From: a virus
Strand: one strand, 5' to 3'
IMG/VR virus record: IMGVR_UViG_3300028377_000039
Location: 1-29,819 of that record
DNA: 29,819 nucleotides
In this document: positions 22,402 to 28,967 of the stretch, piece by piece
Numbering within the stretch: position 1 is the first letter of the stretch
Layout of the letters: each line of letters opens with the position of its first letter
The notes under the pieces: generated by a model
Databases searched by the model: none
What the model was told of the DNA's origin: nothing
What the model saw: the letters and a program-made list of their open reading frames with translations, nothing else
Program-made: the position numbers and the translations under genes

Positions 22402-23481
22402 ATGAAAAAATTACAGAAATATGATTATTTTATAAATGAATCACTTAGTAAAAAAGTGTTCCATTTCACATATTTGACTAATTTAGACAACATTCTTTCA
22501 GAAAATGTTCTACAGTCCACACCGGTCATGGGAACAGGAGCAGATGCTAATCAGAACAAGGATAAATTTTATTTCTTTTCTACTACTTCATCTAGACATT
22601 CCGAGATAGGATTTGGTGCTAGTTTACCAAAAAGAGGATTAGTTAGACTAAACTTAAATGGTGATAAATTAAACCAAAATTATAAAGGCACTAGGGTTGA
22701 TTACTGGCAAAGACCAAAAGATCCAAAAGATCCAATATATAAAAATTATGCTGCTGCCGGTAGTAAAGCACATTTAAAGCATGTATCAAGACAAGATGAA
22801 TTAGAGGATAGATTAATGACTGATGAACCATTAATTAAAAATGCTAATAAGTATATAGACTCTATAAGTGTATTATTCAGTGAGGATGAATATAGGTTTG
22901 AATATGATTATAAAATAATGATGAAGATATTAGATAATGCTAATGAATTGGATATACCAATTTACTTTTATAATAATCAAGATGCATTTGACCATGAATT
23001 AACTAATAAATCAGTAAATATTAGTAAATTGAAAGTTGATGAACCAGAAGATGAAGAGGAATATGTTAGTAGAATGATAGAAATGACGAGAATATTATCA
23101 TTATTATTTTATGCTGATGAAGATCTTAGAGATAGTCTAATAAAAGGTCTCAGTAAGATAGAAGAATTTAAAGATAGATTAAAGGCGAGAGAAAATACTT
23201 TTGATGATTTCATCGAATATATCGATAAGAAATCCGATGATGATAGAAAGAACTATTTATACTACATAAATGATGATTTTAAAAAGAATGACTTTCCGAT
23301 AACTGATTATATAAGTGCAGTATCTAATGATGTACATAACGGTAAATCCAAACCCTACGAACATAGAAGATATATAACACATGAACTATCAAAGGATATG
23401 AGAAAGAATAATACTAAAAACCTATACGAGTATATCAAGTATAAAGTAAAGCTAGGTCATGAAAAATTTCCAAAAAAGTAA
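22402..23481 (+). CDS. candidate ADP-ribosyltransferase-like protein
   Basis: This is a 359-residue protein. The N-terminus MKKLQKYDYFINES resembles the T4 capsid-targeting sequence MKTYQEFIAE (Tyr-x-x-Phe-Ile-x-Glu). Residues about 20-140 show an ADP-ribosyltransferase-like order: His21 in VFHFTYLTNLDNIL, Tyr57 in KFYFFSTTSSRH, VRLNLNGDKLNQNYKG and DYWQ, then DELEDRL with Glu133 and Glu135. This is compatible with a His-Tyr-Glu type site. The rest is helical and acidic, with no assignment. If both readings hold, it could be a head-packaged enzyme injected with the DNA, as T4 Alt is. The fold is inferred by eye, and DarT or Tpt1-like relatives are alternatives. Confidence 0.5.
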   Translation: MKKLQKYDYFINESLSKKVFHFTYLTNLDNILSENVLQSTPVMGTGADANQNKDKFYFFSTTSSRHSEIGFGASLPKRGLVRLNLNGDKLNQNYKGTRVDYWQRPKDPKDPIYKNYAAAGSKAHLKHVSRQDELEDRLMTDEPLIKNANKYIDSISVLFSEDEYRFEYDYKIMMKILDNANELDIPIYFYNNQDAFDHELTNKSVNISKLKVDEPEDEEEYVSRMIEMTRILSLLFYADEDLRDSLIKGLSKIEEFKDRLKARENTFDDFIEYIDKKSDDDRKNYLYYINDDFKKNDFPITDYISAVSNDVHNGKSKPYEHRRYITHELSKDMRKNNTKNLYEYIKYKVKLGHEKFPKK

Positions 23482-23552
23482 CTGTTATAAAGTTTATTTA
23501 AAATTTGGTAGTTTCGGTAAAATTCCATATCTTTATGGAAAAGTATTAAGAT

Positions 23553-23717
23553 ATGAAAACAAAATTTAAAAAATATAAAGGATTTATTAGATGGGGAGCA
23601 ATGATACCAATTGTAATAATTATACCAGATCCATTAATTTATATATCATTGATTTTTTTAAGTATACAATTAACTTGCTTTGGGTTAATGTGTTATATTG
23701 GATGGGGCTTTGATTAG
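23553..23717 (+). CDS. small membrane protein, 54 aa
   Basis: An ATG frame begins MKTKFKKYKGFIRWGAMIPI. It has two hydrophobic stretches (about 16-36 and 38-52, VIIIPDPLIYISLIFLSI and LTCFGLMCYIGWGF) after a basic N-terminus. The gene fills most of the 270-base gap between the ART-like gene and the HAD gene. It could be a holin-like or toxin-like peptide, but nothing more specific is visible. Confidence 0.45.
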   Translation: MKTKFKKYKGFIRWGAMIPIVIIIPDPLIYISLIFLSIQLTCFGLMCYIGWGFD

Positions 23718-23753
23718 TAAATAGTAATAATAAATTAAATTAAATTAATAGTT

Positions 23754-24281
23754 ATGAAAGTTTTATTTTTAGATAATGATGGTGTTATATGTTTAAGTAA
23801 CAACTGGGGTGGTAGGCATAAGAAAAGGGAAAGGTTCATTAAGGAAAATCCCAATATCACTAAAATACCTATCAATTTCACCTTTGATGATTTTGATAAA
23901 AAGTCTATTGATGTTTTAAATTCTATTATAGAAGAAACTGATTGTGAGATTATAGTGTCTTCTGATTGGAAATTACACGCTAATTTAAAGGAACTATCTG
24001 AGTATTATTTATCACAAGGTATTTCTAAAGCACCCATAGGATGTACTCCAAATATGGAGGTTTTTGATCCAAAAATGGATGATTTGTATATGTTTAGGGG
24101 TAATTTATCAGAAAAAAGAGAAATTGAAATTAAAAGGTTTTTAGATAATAATAAAATTGATAAGTGGGTAGCAGTTGATGATTTATATATGAAGCTAGAT
24201 AATTTTGTTTATTGTCCTATACAAAATGAGGGTATAAAACAATGTGGTAGAAAAGAGAAAATAATCGAATATTTGAAATAA
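23754..24281 (+). CDS. HAD-superfamily hydrolase
   Basis: The 175 residues carry a full set of HAD motifs. Motif I is FLDNDGV (Asp7 and Asp9). Motif II is IIVSSDWK (Ser69-70). RGNLSEKREIEI holds the Lys/Arg of motif III. WVAVDDLYM (Asp142-143) is motif IV. The SSDW segment and arrangement resemble HAD domains linked to RNA-repair proteins and phage polynucleotide phosphatases, so 3'- or 5'-end phosphate removal is one candidate activity. No kinase or ligase domain is attached. An AATATATAA element follows directly and serves the next gene. Confidence 0.75.
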   Translation: MKVLFLDNDGVICLSNNWGGRHKKRERFIKENPNITKIPINFTFDDFDKKSIDVLNSIIEETDCEIIVSSDWKLHANLKELSEYYLSQGISKAPIGCTPNMEVFDPKMDDLYMFRGNLSEKREIEIKRFLDNNKIDKWVAVDDLYMKLDNFVYCPIQNEGIKQCGRKEKIIEYLK

Positions 24282-24288
24282 TATATAA
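24280..24288 (+). promoter_or_regulatory. AATATATAA core motif
   Basis: The same core and spacing as at 22390-22398, ending three bases before the ATG at 24292. It overlaps the stop codon region of the HAD gene. Confidence 0.35.
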
Positions 24289-24291
24289 GTA

Positions 24292-24555
24292 ATGAAAGGA
24301 GTCGAAAAGTTAAAAGATTTATTTTCAAAGATTTTAAAATCTAGAGATGTTAAAGGTAAAAACATAGAGATATTAGAGGAAAAATTAAATTTTACTATTG
24401 CTGTGAATATCAGTATAACAAATTTAGAGGAATTGAAAAATATTTTAATATCTTATCGACAAATTGAAATAATTCTTAAAGATGATTATGAATCAGAAAT
24501 AGATTTATATTCACCTTATTTAGAATTATATTTAGATAAAATAGAAAATAAGTAA
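24292..24555 (+). CDS. hypothetical protein, 87 aa
   Basis: This Lys/Glu/Ile-rich protein begins MKGVEKLKDLFSKILKSRDV and continues with a strand-helix pattern (FTIAVNISITNLEELKNILI) to a C-terminus ending YLDKIENK. No motif. It is the last gene before the tmRNA. Confidence 0.55.
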   Translation: MKGVEKLKDLFSKILKSRDVKGKNIEILEEKLNFTIAVNISITNLEELKNILISYRQIEIILKDDYESEIDLYSPYLELYLDKIENK

Positions 24556-24586
24556 TGAAATATTTCTTATTTTTAAACATTTGATG

Positions 24587-24642
24587 TATATTTGTTATAC
24601 AATAAAAAACAATACTAATTAAAAGAAATTAGTTCTTTGACA
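24587..24642 (+). promoter_or_regulatory. tmRNA promoter and boxA-like element
   Basis: TATATTTG at 24587-24594 fits the Bacteroidota -7 consensus TAnnTTTG, about 50 bases before the mature tmRNA 5' end. GTTCTTTGACA at 24632-24642, just upstream of the RNA, resembles the boxA antitermination element (TGCTCTTTAACA), which is common before stable RNA genes. A clear -33 box is not obvious. Confidence 0.45.
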
Positions 24643-24645
24643 TAT

Positions 24646-25029
24646 GGGGGTGACTTGGAATAGATCACTGACAATTGAGAGTAGTAAGCAGGTATCGGAT
24701 TTTCTATTAATGTGTCCGATTAATAAATTAGTAGGAAAATGCTTAATTGCAAACACGAATGAAGTCGGCTCAGTAGCTGACGTATTAACAGTAGTTAATG
24801 AAACTGCGGAAGCAGTTTCAGTCTAGTTGGAGAACTAGGTCTATTTGTAAATACTACGATAAACTCAAAAGCAGGTTGGTTACTTTACTGTAATAAAAAT
24901 ATGTAACACAGAGTTTTTTATTTCTCTGAAACAAAAATAAATATTTGTTTGTTTAGAATAAATAAACTAAGCTTGTAGAAATCATTTTTAATGTTAGATG
25001 AGACATGGGTTCGAGACCCATCATCTCCA
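24646..25029 (+). ncRNA. ssrA: transfer-messenger RNA (tmRNA)
   Basis: The ends form a tRNA-like half. GGGGGTG (24646-24652) pairs with CATCTCC (25022-25028), discriminator A25029 follows, and the T-arm is ATGGG-TTCGAGA-CCCAT (25005-25021). CCA is not encoded (CTA follows). Helix 2 pairs 24668-24673 with 24992-24997. Pseudoknot 1 is clear: ATCGGA/TCCGAT (24694-24699, 24715-24720), with loop 24700-24710 pairing to 24728-24739 with one bulge. The resume codon GCA (24749-24751) follows TAATT, matching the E. coli TAGTC context. The frame ends at TAG 24824-24826. It gives 25 residues starting ANTNEVGSVA, like ANDENYALAA, but ending AEAVSV instead of a Leu-Ala-Ala type end. Later hairpins (24802-24819, and others up to 24960) and CTAAGC-x-TGTAGA near the 3' side are also tmRNA-like. 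Confidence 0.92.
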
Positions 25030-25045
25030 CTAAACACATTTATGT

Positions 25046-25084
25046 ACCTTGTTATTTTATATATACTTTATAAAATAACAAGGT
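25046..25084. repeat. perfect 16-bp hairpin between tmRNA and endonuclease gene
   Basis: ACCTTGTTATTTTATA (25046-25061) is an exact inverted repeat of 25069-25084, with a seven-base loop. No T run follows, so it is a poor terminator. It ends six bases before the ATG at 25091 and may block ribosome access to the endonuclease message or define the tmRNA precursor 3' end. Confidence 0.55.
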
Positions 25085-25252
25085 ATAAAAATGGCAAGAA
25101 AAGATTTTTTGCAAATCCTTGTTTCACGCAAATTCACCCAACATCACTTCATTTATAAAACGATTAATACACTTAGCGGTAGGTATTATATCGGTATGCA
25201 CTCAACTGATGATTTAGATGATGGGTATATGGGTAGTGGGGCTTATTATTTT

Positions 25253-25477
25253 TGAGATAGAAATATTTACAACAATTTACGCCCATTTACAAATTTATGT
25301 GTATATACGAAAAAACATCCAGACAAGAACAAAATAACTAAAGAGAAAAATAATATTTTCGCTCTATCTACCAACCCAACTACCAACCTATCTACCAACT
25401 CATCTACCAACCTTTGAAATTTTTGGACATCCAGAGCTAAGTAAATATCCACAAATTCAACAATTTCTTTTGCCGAT
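25253..25477. other. 225-bp insertion splitting the GIY-YIG gene
   Basis: The boundaries are inferred from where the endonuclease sequence stops and resumes (uncertain by about 10 bases). The insert is less A-rich than its surroundings and holds a four-copy 12-bp tandem repeat. Two overlapping plus-strand frames lack start codons. One, from about 25340, reads YLPTQLPTYLPTHLPT, then FEIFGHPELSKYPQIQQFL. No transposase or terminal inverted repeats are visible. Confidence 0.5.
25364..25411. repeat. four-copy 12-bp tandem repeat
   Basis: Four 12-base units, CTATCTACCAAC, CCAACTACCAAC, CTATCTACCAAC and TCATCTACCAAC, follow one another without gaps. Units 1 and 3 are identical. The array lies inside the insertion that breaks the GIY-YIG gene. 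Confidence 0.85.
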
Positions 25478-25881
25478 TAAGATTAGCTATGCGTAAACAT
25501 GGTAAAGTTAATTTCACAAGGGAAATATTAGAATTCTGTGAGGATAGGATAGAACTAAGTGATAGAGAATGTGAAATAGTTAGTTTAAATGAAATATCCA
25601 AAGTTGATTGTATGAATATGAGAGTTGGTGGGACTGGAGGAGCTTCCAAAGCGGGTAATGACGCTTATTTATATAGATTACATAATGATGATGAATTCCG
25701 AAAAATGATTACTGAAAAAGCTAAGGCTAATACCATAAGATTAATTAAAGAGGGTAAGTTAAAACCTTGGACTAAGGATAATTATTATGATTGGAATGGT
25801 AAAAAACATTCTGATGAAACAAAGAAAAAAATGTCCGAAGATAAGAAAGGTACTGGTATGGGTGAATCAAATTCTCAATAT

Positions 25882-26205
25882 GGTACTTGTTGGATAACAA
25901 GGAATGGTGAGAATAAAAAAATCAATAAAGAATTGCTTGACATATACATTATTGATGAATGGATTAAGGGAAGGGTATCTAAGAAAGGTACTGGTATGGG
26001 TGAATTAAATTCCCAATATGGTACTTGTTGGATAGTAAAGAATGGTGAGAATAAGAAAATTAACAAAGAATTGCTTGATACATACATTATTGATGGATGG
26101 ATTAAGGGAAAGGGTACTTGTTGGATAACAAGGAATGGTAAAAATAAAAAAATCAATAAAGAATTGCTTGATACATACATTATTGATGGATGGGTCAAAG
26201 GAATA
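25882..26205 (+). repeat. three direct repeats in the endonuclease C-terminus
   Basis: A unit of about 93 bases encoding GTCWITRNGENKKINKELLD plus YIIDGWIKG starts at 25882, 26020 and 26113. The first two copies are joined by a 45-base linker whose first part (KGTGMGE-NSQY) is also repeated at 25846 and 25984. The copies are nearly identical in DNA, so the expansion is recent or kept alike by recombination. Confidence 0.85.
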
Positions 26206-26262
26206 ACTAAGAAAATTAAAAATGGTATGGGTAATTAGATTAATATTACCCATCGGATTAAT

Positions 26263-26898
26263 TTAATAACTCTTTTTTTGTTTCTTATATTCAAACAATT
26301 CAAACTTCTCAAGTAACTTATCATAATTAACAGATCTTTTAACATTATCAGAAAAGGTATTATATTGAATAGCTACCATTGGGTAAGTTAGATATACGTT
26401 TATTTTATTTTCTTTTGATAATTTACCAAGATATCTATCTAAGTGTTTAGATCCTTTATAGTTATGTTGAAGTATTGCATCATAAGCTGTTTTGTTTATT
26501 AAAGTACAATGTAGGGAAGAGAAATCATCTACCTTCAAAATATGACCATTTGCCTTTATCTCTTTATTAGTTAGATGATATACACCACCTAATAATATAT
26601 CCCAATTTTCTGGAAGTGAGTCAATAGCCTTTTGGAACTTAATTTTCGAATTTTTCGAGGTGAATTTAACATCATCCTCAAAAATTAAAACGTGTTCTAA
26701 GTTATTAGACTTAGCTTGTCTAATAATTGACTTGAAACTCTCAGAAGTTCCTTTATATCCTGGAGACATAGCTATAGCATCAAAAACTTCCCAATTATCA
26801 GTAAAAGAATTTAATTCTTTGATCATGTTTTTTTCCCTATCTTTCCTCTTCTTTAAATGCACACAATATGATTTAATATTTTCTAATTTAATTTCCAT
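26263..26898 (-). CDS. GT25-like glycosyltransferase
   Basis: I prefer the ATG at 26898 (MEIKLENIKSYCVHLKKRKD); the frame also allows 26919, seven codons upstream. The 211 residues match the glycosyltransferase family 25 pattern: an N-terminal YCVHLKKRKDREKNM, WEVFDAIAMSPGYKG, then VLIFEDDVKFT with the metal-binding EDD (74-76), WDILLGG and a late YPMVAIQYN. This family transfers sugars in lipooligosaccharide synthesis. In a phage it could modify host surface sugars, virion proteins or DNA bases; the sequence does not say which. Confidence 0.8.
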   Translation of the reverse strand: MEIKLENIKSYCVHLKKRKDREKNMIKELNSFTDNWEVFDAIAMSPGYKGTSESFKSIIRQAKSNNLEHVLIFEDDVKFTSKNSKIKFQKAIDSLPENWDILLGGVYHLTNKEIKANGHILKVDDFSSLHCTLINKTAYDAILQHNYKGSKHLDRYLGKLSKENKINVYLTYPMVAIQYNTFSDNVKRSVNYDKLLEKFELFEYKKQKKSY

Positions 26899-26963
26899 AA
26901 AGTATTTATTAAAAAACATACTCTTCTTTTTGAATGTGTGATTTTTTTAGTATATTTAATGTA

Positions 26964-27482
26964 ATGGATAATAAAATAAAAATGGGGGATTTAGTCAGAA
27001 TGGATTCTGAAAATACCATTTATGAAGAGGGGTATCATAACCCAAGAGACTGCTATGGAATTGTAGTTGATTCAAGAGAGCTTTTTCATGGTTCATTTGG
27101 GGTTCAGTGGATTAAGAGAAGTCACTCATGGGGTCAATCTATTGATCATAATACACGCAGAGAGAATCCATATAATAATGCTTATGATAATGTGGATTTA
27201 ATTAAAATACCCAAAAAGGAAAAAAGTAAAGTTATCTATGGGGATGATGGTATATCCATTAAATCTAAGTTTCTTTTAAATGAGTGTGTTTTATCTTCTA
27301 ATGATCGTAAATTAAATGATAAAGTAAGAGAATTCTTTGATCATTTTAAAAAATTGGTCCATAATAAGGGTAAAATAGAATATGTGAATTGTTATTATAA
27401 TACTGATTTTACAGTAGATGGTGAGGATCTTAAATCATTAATTTTACCAAACATACTCGAAAAAATTGAAATTGAAACATAA
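26964..27482 (+). CDS. hypothetical protein with N-terminal SH3-like domain
   Basis: I start at 26964 (MDNKIKMGDLVRMDSENT), because the upstream in-frame residues look noncoding. Residues 1-85 resemble a small SH3-like barrel (GDLVRMDSENTIY, NPRDCYGIVVD, FGVQWIKR, VDLIKIPKKEK). The C-terminal half (LNDKVREFFDHFKKLVHNKG, then KIEYVNCYYNTDF) is helical and then strand. Its TAA overlaps the ATG of the next gene, which is a paralogue. Function unknown. Confidence 0.65.
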   Translation: MDNKIKMGDLVRMDSENTIYEEGYHNPRDCYGIVVDSRELFHGSFGVQWIKRSHSWGQSIDHNTRRENPYNNAYDNVDLIKIPKKEKSKVIYGDDGISIKSKFLLNECVLSSNDRKLNDKVREFFDHFKKLVHNKGKIEYVNCYYNTDFTVDGEDLKSLILPNILEKIEIET

Positions 27483-28125
27483 TGGATAGTGAAATAAAAA
27501 TAGGGGATTTAGTCAGAATGGATAGTGAAAATACTAGGTATTCAGAATCCACTAATAACCCAAGAGATTGTTATGGATTTGTTTATTCTATAAGTCATTT
27601 TACTTTGATAAGCGTTCGTTGGCTTAATGGTAATAAAAATGGTGGTTATGTGATTGATAGGGATTTAATTAAAATACCCAAAAAGGAAAAATGTAGGGTC
27701 ACTTATATAGATGGTCAAGTATATATTGAATCTAAATTCCTTTTAGATAATTTTGATAGAATACCAGATATAGTTCCACATATAATCCTATCAAATTGGA
27801 TTCGATCATACCAAAAGATATCCAATCTAAATTGTTAGGTATTGAAAATGATCCTTATATTTTATGTTCTGATCCATCGTGGTCACGTTTATACCCAAAC
27901 TCTCAATCACATTTGGATAATAAAATAAAGGACTTTTTCAATCAATTCAAAAAACTATATGATAGGTTTGGTAAAATAGAATATGTGAATTGCTATTATA
28001 AAACTAATTTCTTAGAATTCATTTTTAATGATAATGAAATATCTATGCATAATTATTATTTAGATAAAGTTCATAATTCAAATCCTTCTTACTTAATTGA
28101 AAAAGTCGAAATAGATACTTATTGA
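27482..28125 (+). pseudogene. frameshifted paralogue of the upstream gene
   Basis: The first frame (27482-27838) gives MDSEIKIGDLVRMDSENTRY, NPRDCYGFV and IKIPKKEKCRVTYIDGQVYI, then diverges after SKFLLDNFD. The second frame, one base back and open from 27760 to 28125, gives LDSIIPKDIQSKLLGIEND and then KIKDFFNQFKKLYDRFGKIE, YVNCYYKTNF, matching the paralogue's C-terminus. The shift lies between 27760 and 27838. A single indel (mutation or sequencing error) explains it; programmed frameshifting is not excluded. It overlaps the end of the leftward glycosylase gene by seven bases. Confidence 0.65.
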
Positions 28126-28883
28126 TATTTACTATTGAACCAAAATGTTCTATTATTAGAATCTTTTATTTTAGATCCTTTACCGTAACACTTTATCCAA
28201 TTATTGAAGCTTGTCTTATCTTTACCAAATGGGTTCTCCCAATCTTTAAGTTGTCCACCACCAAGTTTATAAGATTCCTCACATACCGATTTACATAAGT
28301 CTAAGATAATAGGATTGTCTTCAATAAATTCTTTCCCACTTTTGAATGGGGTATCATCTATCCTATATAGTATCTCAGCCCTTAAATAATTACCTATCCC
28401 ATTGAAGTATCTTTGATCAAGTAAGGACTCATAGATAGGTTTTTTAAATACTTTTATCCTATCAATATCTTTGTATATTTTATCCTTAAAATTTGTTAAG
28501 TCATATATTGGATCATATCCCCTATTATTAGATTTAAACCCACCTAACCTAAACCTTGGACCTAAATAACCACCATATAATAGTAAAGACATATTACTTT
28601 TACTATCAAATCGGAGCCTAGTGAATTTTATAGTATCAACATCATCTGTGGATATCCATGTCCAATTTCCTGACATACCCATAAATACAGAAATTTTTTG
28701 ATCCCTTATATTAATACTTATTTCTTTTCCATACGATTCAGATATTATTTTAAACCCACCTTCTATATTTGATTCTTCAGTAATATTACCCTTTTCGACA
28801 AAATAACACTTATCGAATTCTTCATTTTCACATTTCTGATTTATATAATCAGACATTAATCTTAACTCTGGTAATTCTGGCAT
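28119..28883 (-). CDS. Fpg/Nei-family DNA glycosylase
   Basis: The start is set at 28883 because mature family members begin with Pro-Glu (MPELPE), the Pro being the catalytic nucleophile; the frame extends further but not meaningfully. The 254 residues carry Pro2/Glu3, Lys53 in YGKEISI, MGMSG (68-72) and the H2TH motif (YESLLDQRYFNGIGNYLRAE, then IL). The C-terminal finger reads KCYGKGSKIKDSNNRTFWFN, then SKYQ. The Arg-Thr turn is kept, but three of four zinc cysteines are missing, so it is a 'zincless' finger. The enzyme should remove oxidised bases and cut at the resulting site. Confidence 0.85.
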   Translation of the reverse strand: MPELPELRLMSDYINQKCENEEFDKCYFVEKGNITEESNIEGGFKIISESYGKEISINIRDQKISVFMGMSGNWTWISTDDVDTIKFTRLRFDSKSNMSLLLYGGYLGPRFRLGGFKSNNRGYDPIYDLTNFKDKIYKDIDRIKVFKKPIYESLLDQRYFNGIGNYLRAEILYRIDDTPFKSGKEFIEDNPIILDLCKSVCEESYKLGGGQLKDWENPFGKDKTSFNNWIKCYGKGSKIKDSNNRTFWFNSKYQ

Positions 28884-28967
28884 ACTTTTAATATTAGATA
28901 AATGAATATTAGTTTTGGTAATTACTATATTTATTACTATTTTTATAATTGATGATAATAATAATAT

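Larger units (their letters stand above)
25091..26238 (+). pseudogene. GIY-YIG homing endonuclease, interrupted
   Basis: The 5' part (25091-25255, 54 codons) encodes a GIY-YIG start: HHFIYKTINTLSGRYYIGMH, then DDGYMGSGAYYF and a TGA. The rest of the same domain resumes at about 25480 (RLAMRKHGKVNFTREILEFC, then SDRECEIVSLNEISKVDCMN and MRVGGTGG), followed by a NUMOD3-like HSDETKKKMSEDKKG and three C-terminal repeats. The catalytic Arg of this family would lie near the break. About 225 bases of foreign sequence separate the halves. The downstream frame is open from an ATG at 25489 and could still give a 249-residue fragment, but it lacks the GIY-YIG motif and so is probably dead. Such genes usually sit next to the sequence they target, here the tmRNA or a flanking gene. 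Confidence 0.8.

Noticed and set aside
23523-23540. Hairpin TTCCATA/TATGGAA as a terminator
   Set aside because: The stem is only seven pairs, AT-rich, and has no T run after it.
24644-24826. Reading frame over the tmRNA 5' half as a protein gene
   Set aside because: It lies inside the tmRNA; only its last 25 codons are meaningful, as the tag frame. The ATG overlaps the RNA 5' end.
25030-25032. An encoded CCA end on the tmRNA
   Set aside because: After the discriminator A25029 the sequence is CTA, so CCA must be added after transcription.
25882-26205. A CRISPR-like array
   Set aside because: The repeats are long coding repeats with spacings of 138 and 93 bases, not short repeats with unique spacers. 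No other array was seen in the window.
25875-26253. Minus-strand open frames across the endonuclease repeats
   Set aside because: They are antisense shadows produced by the direct repeats; the plus-strand frame carries the recognisable protein.
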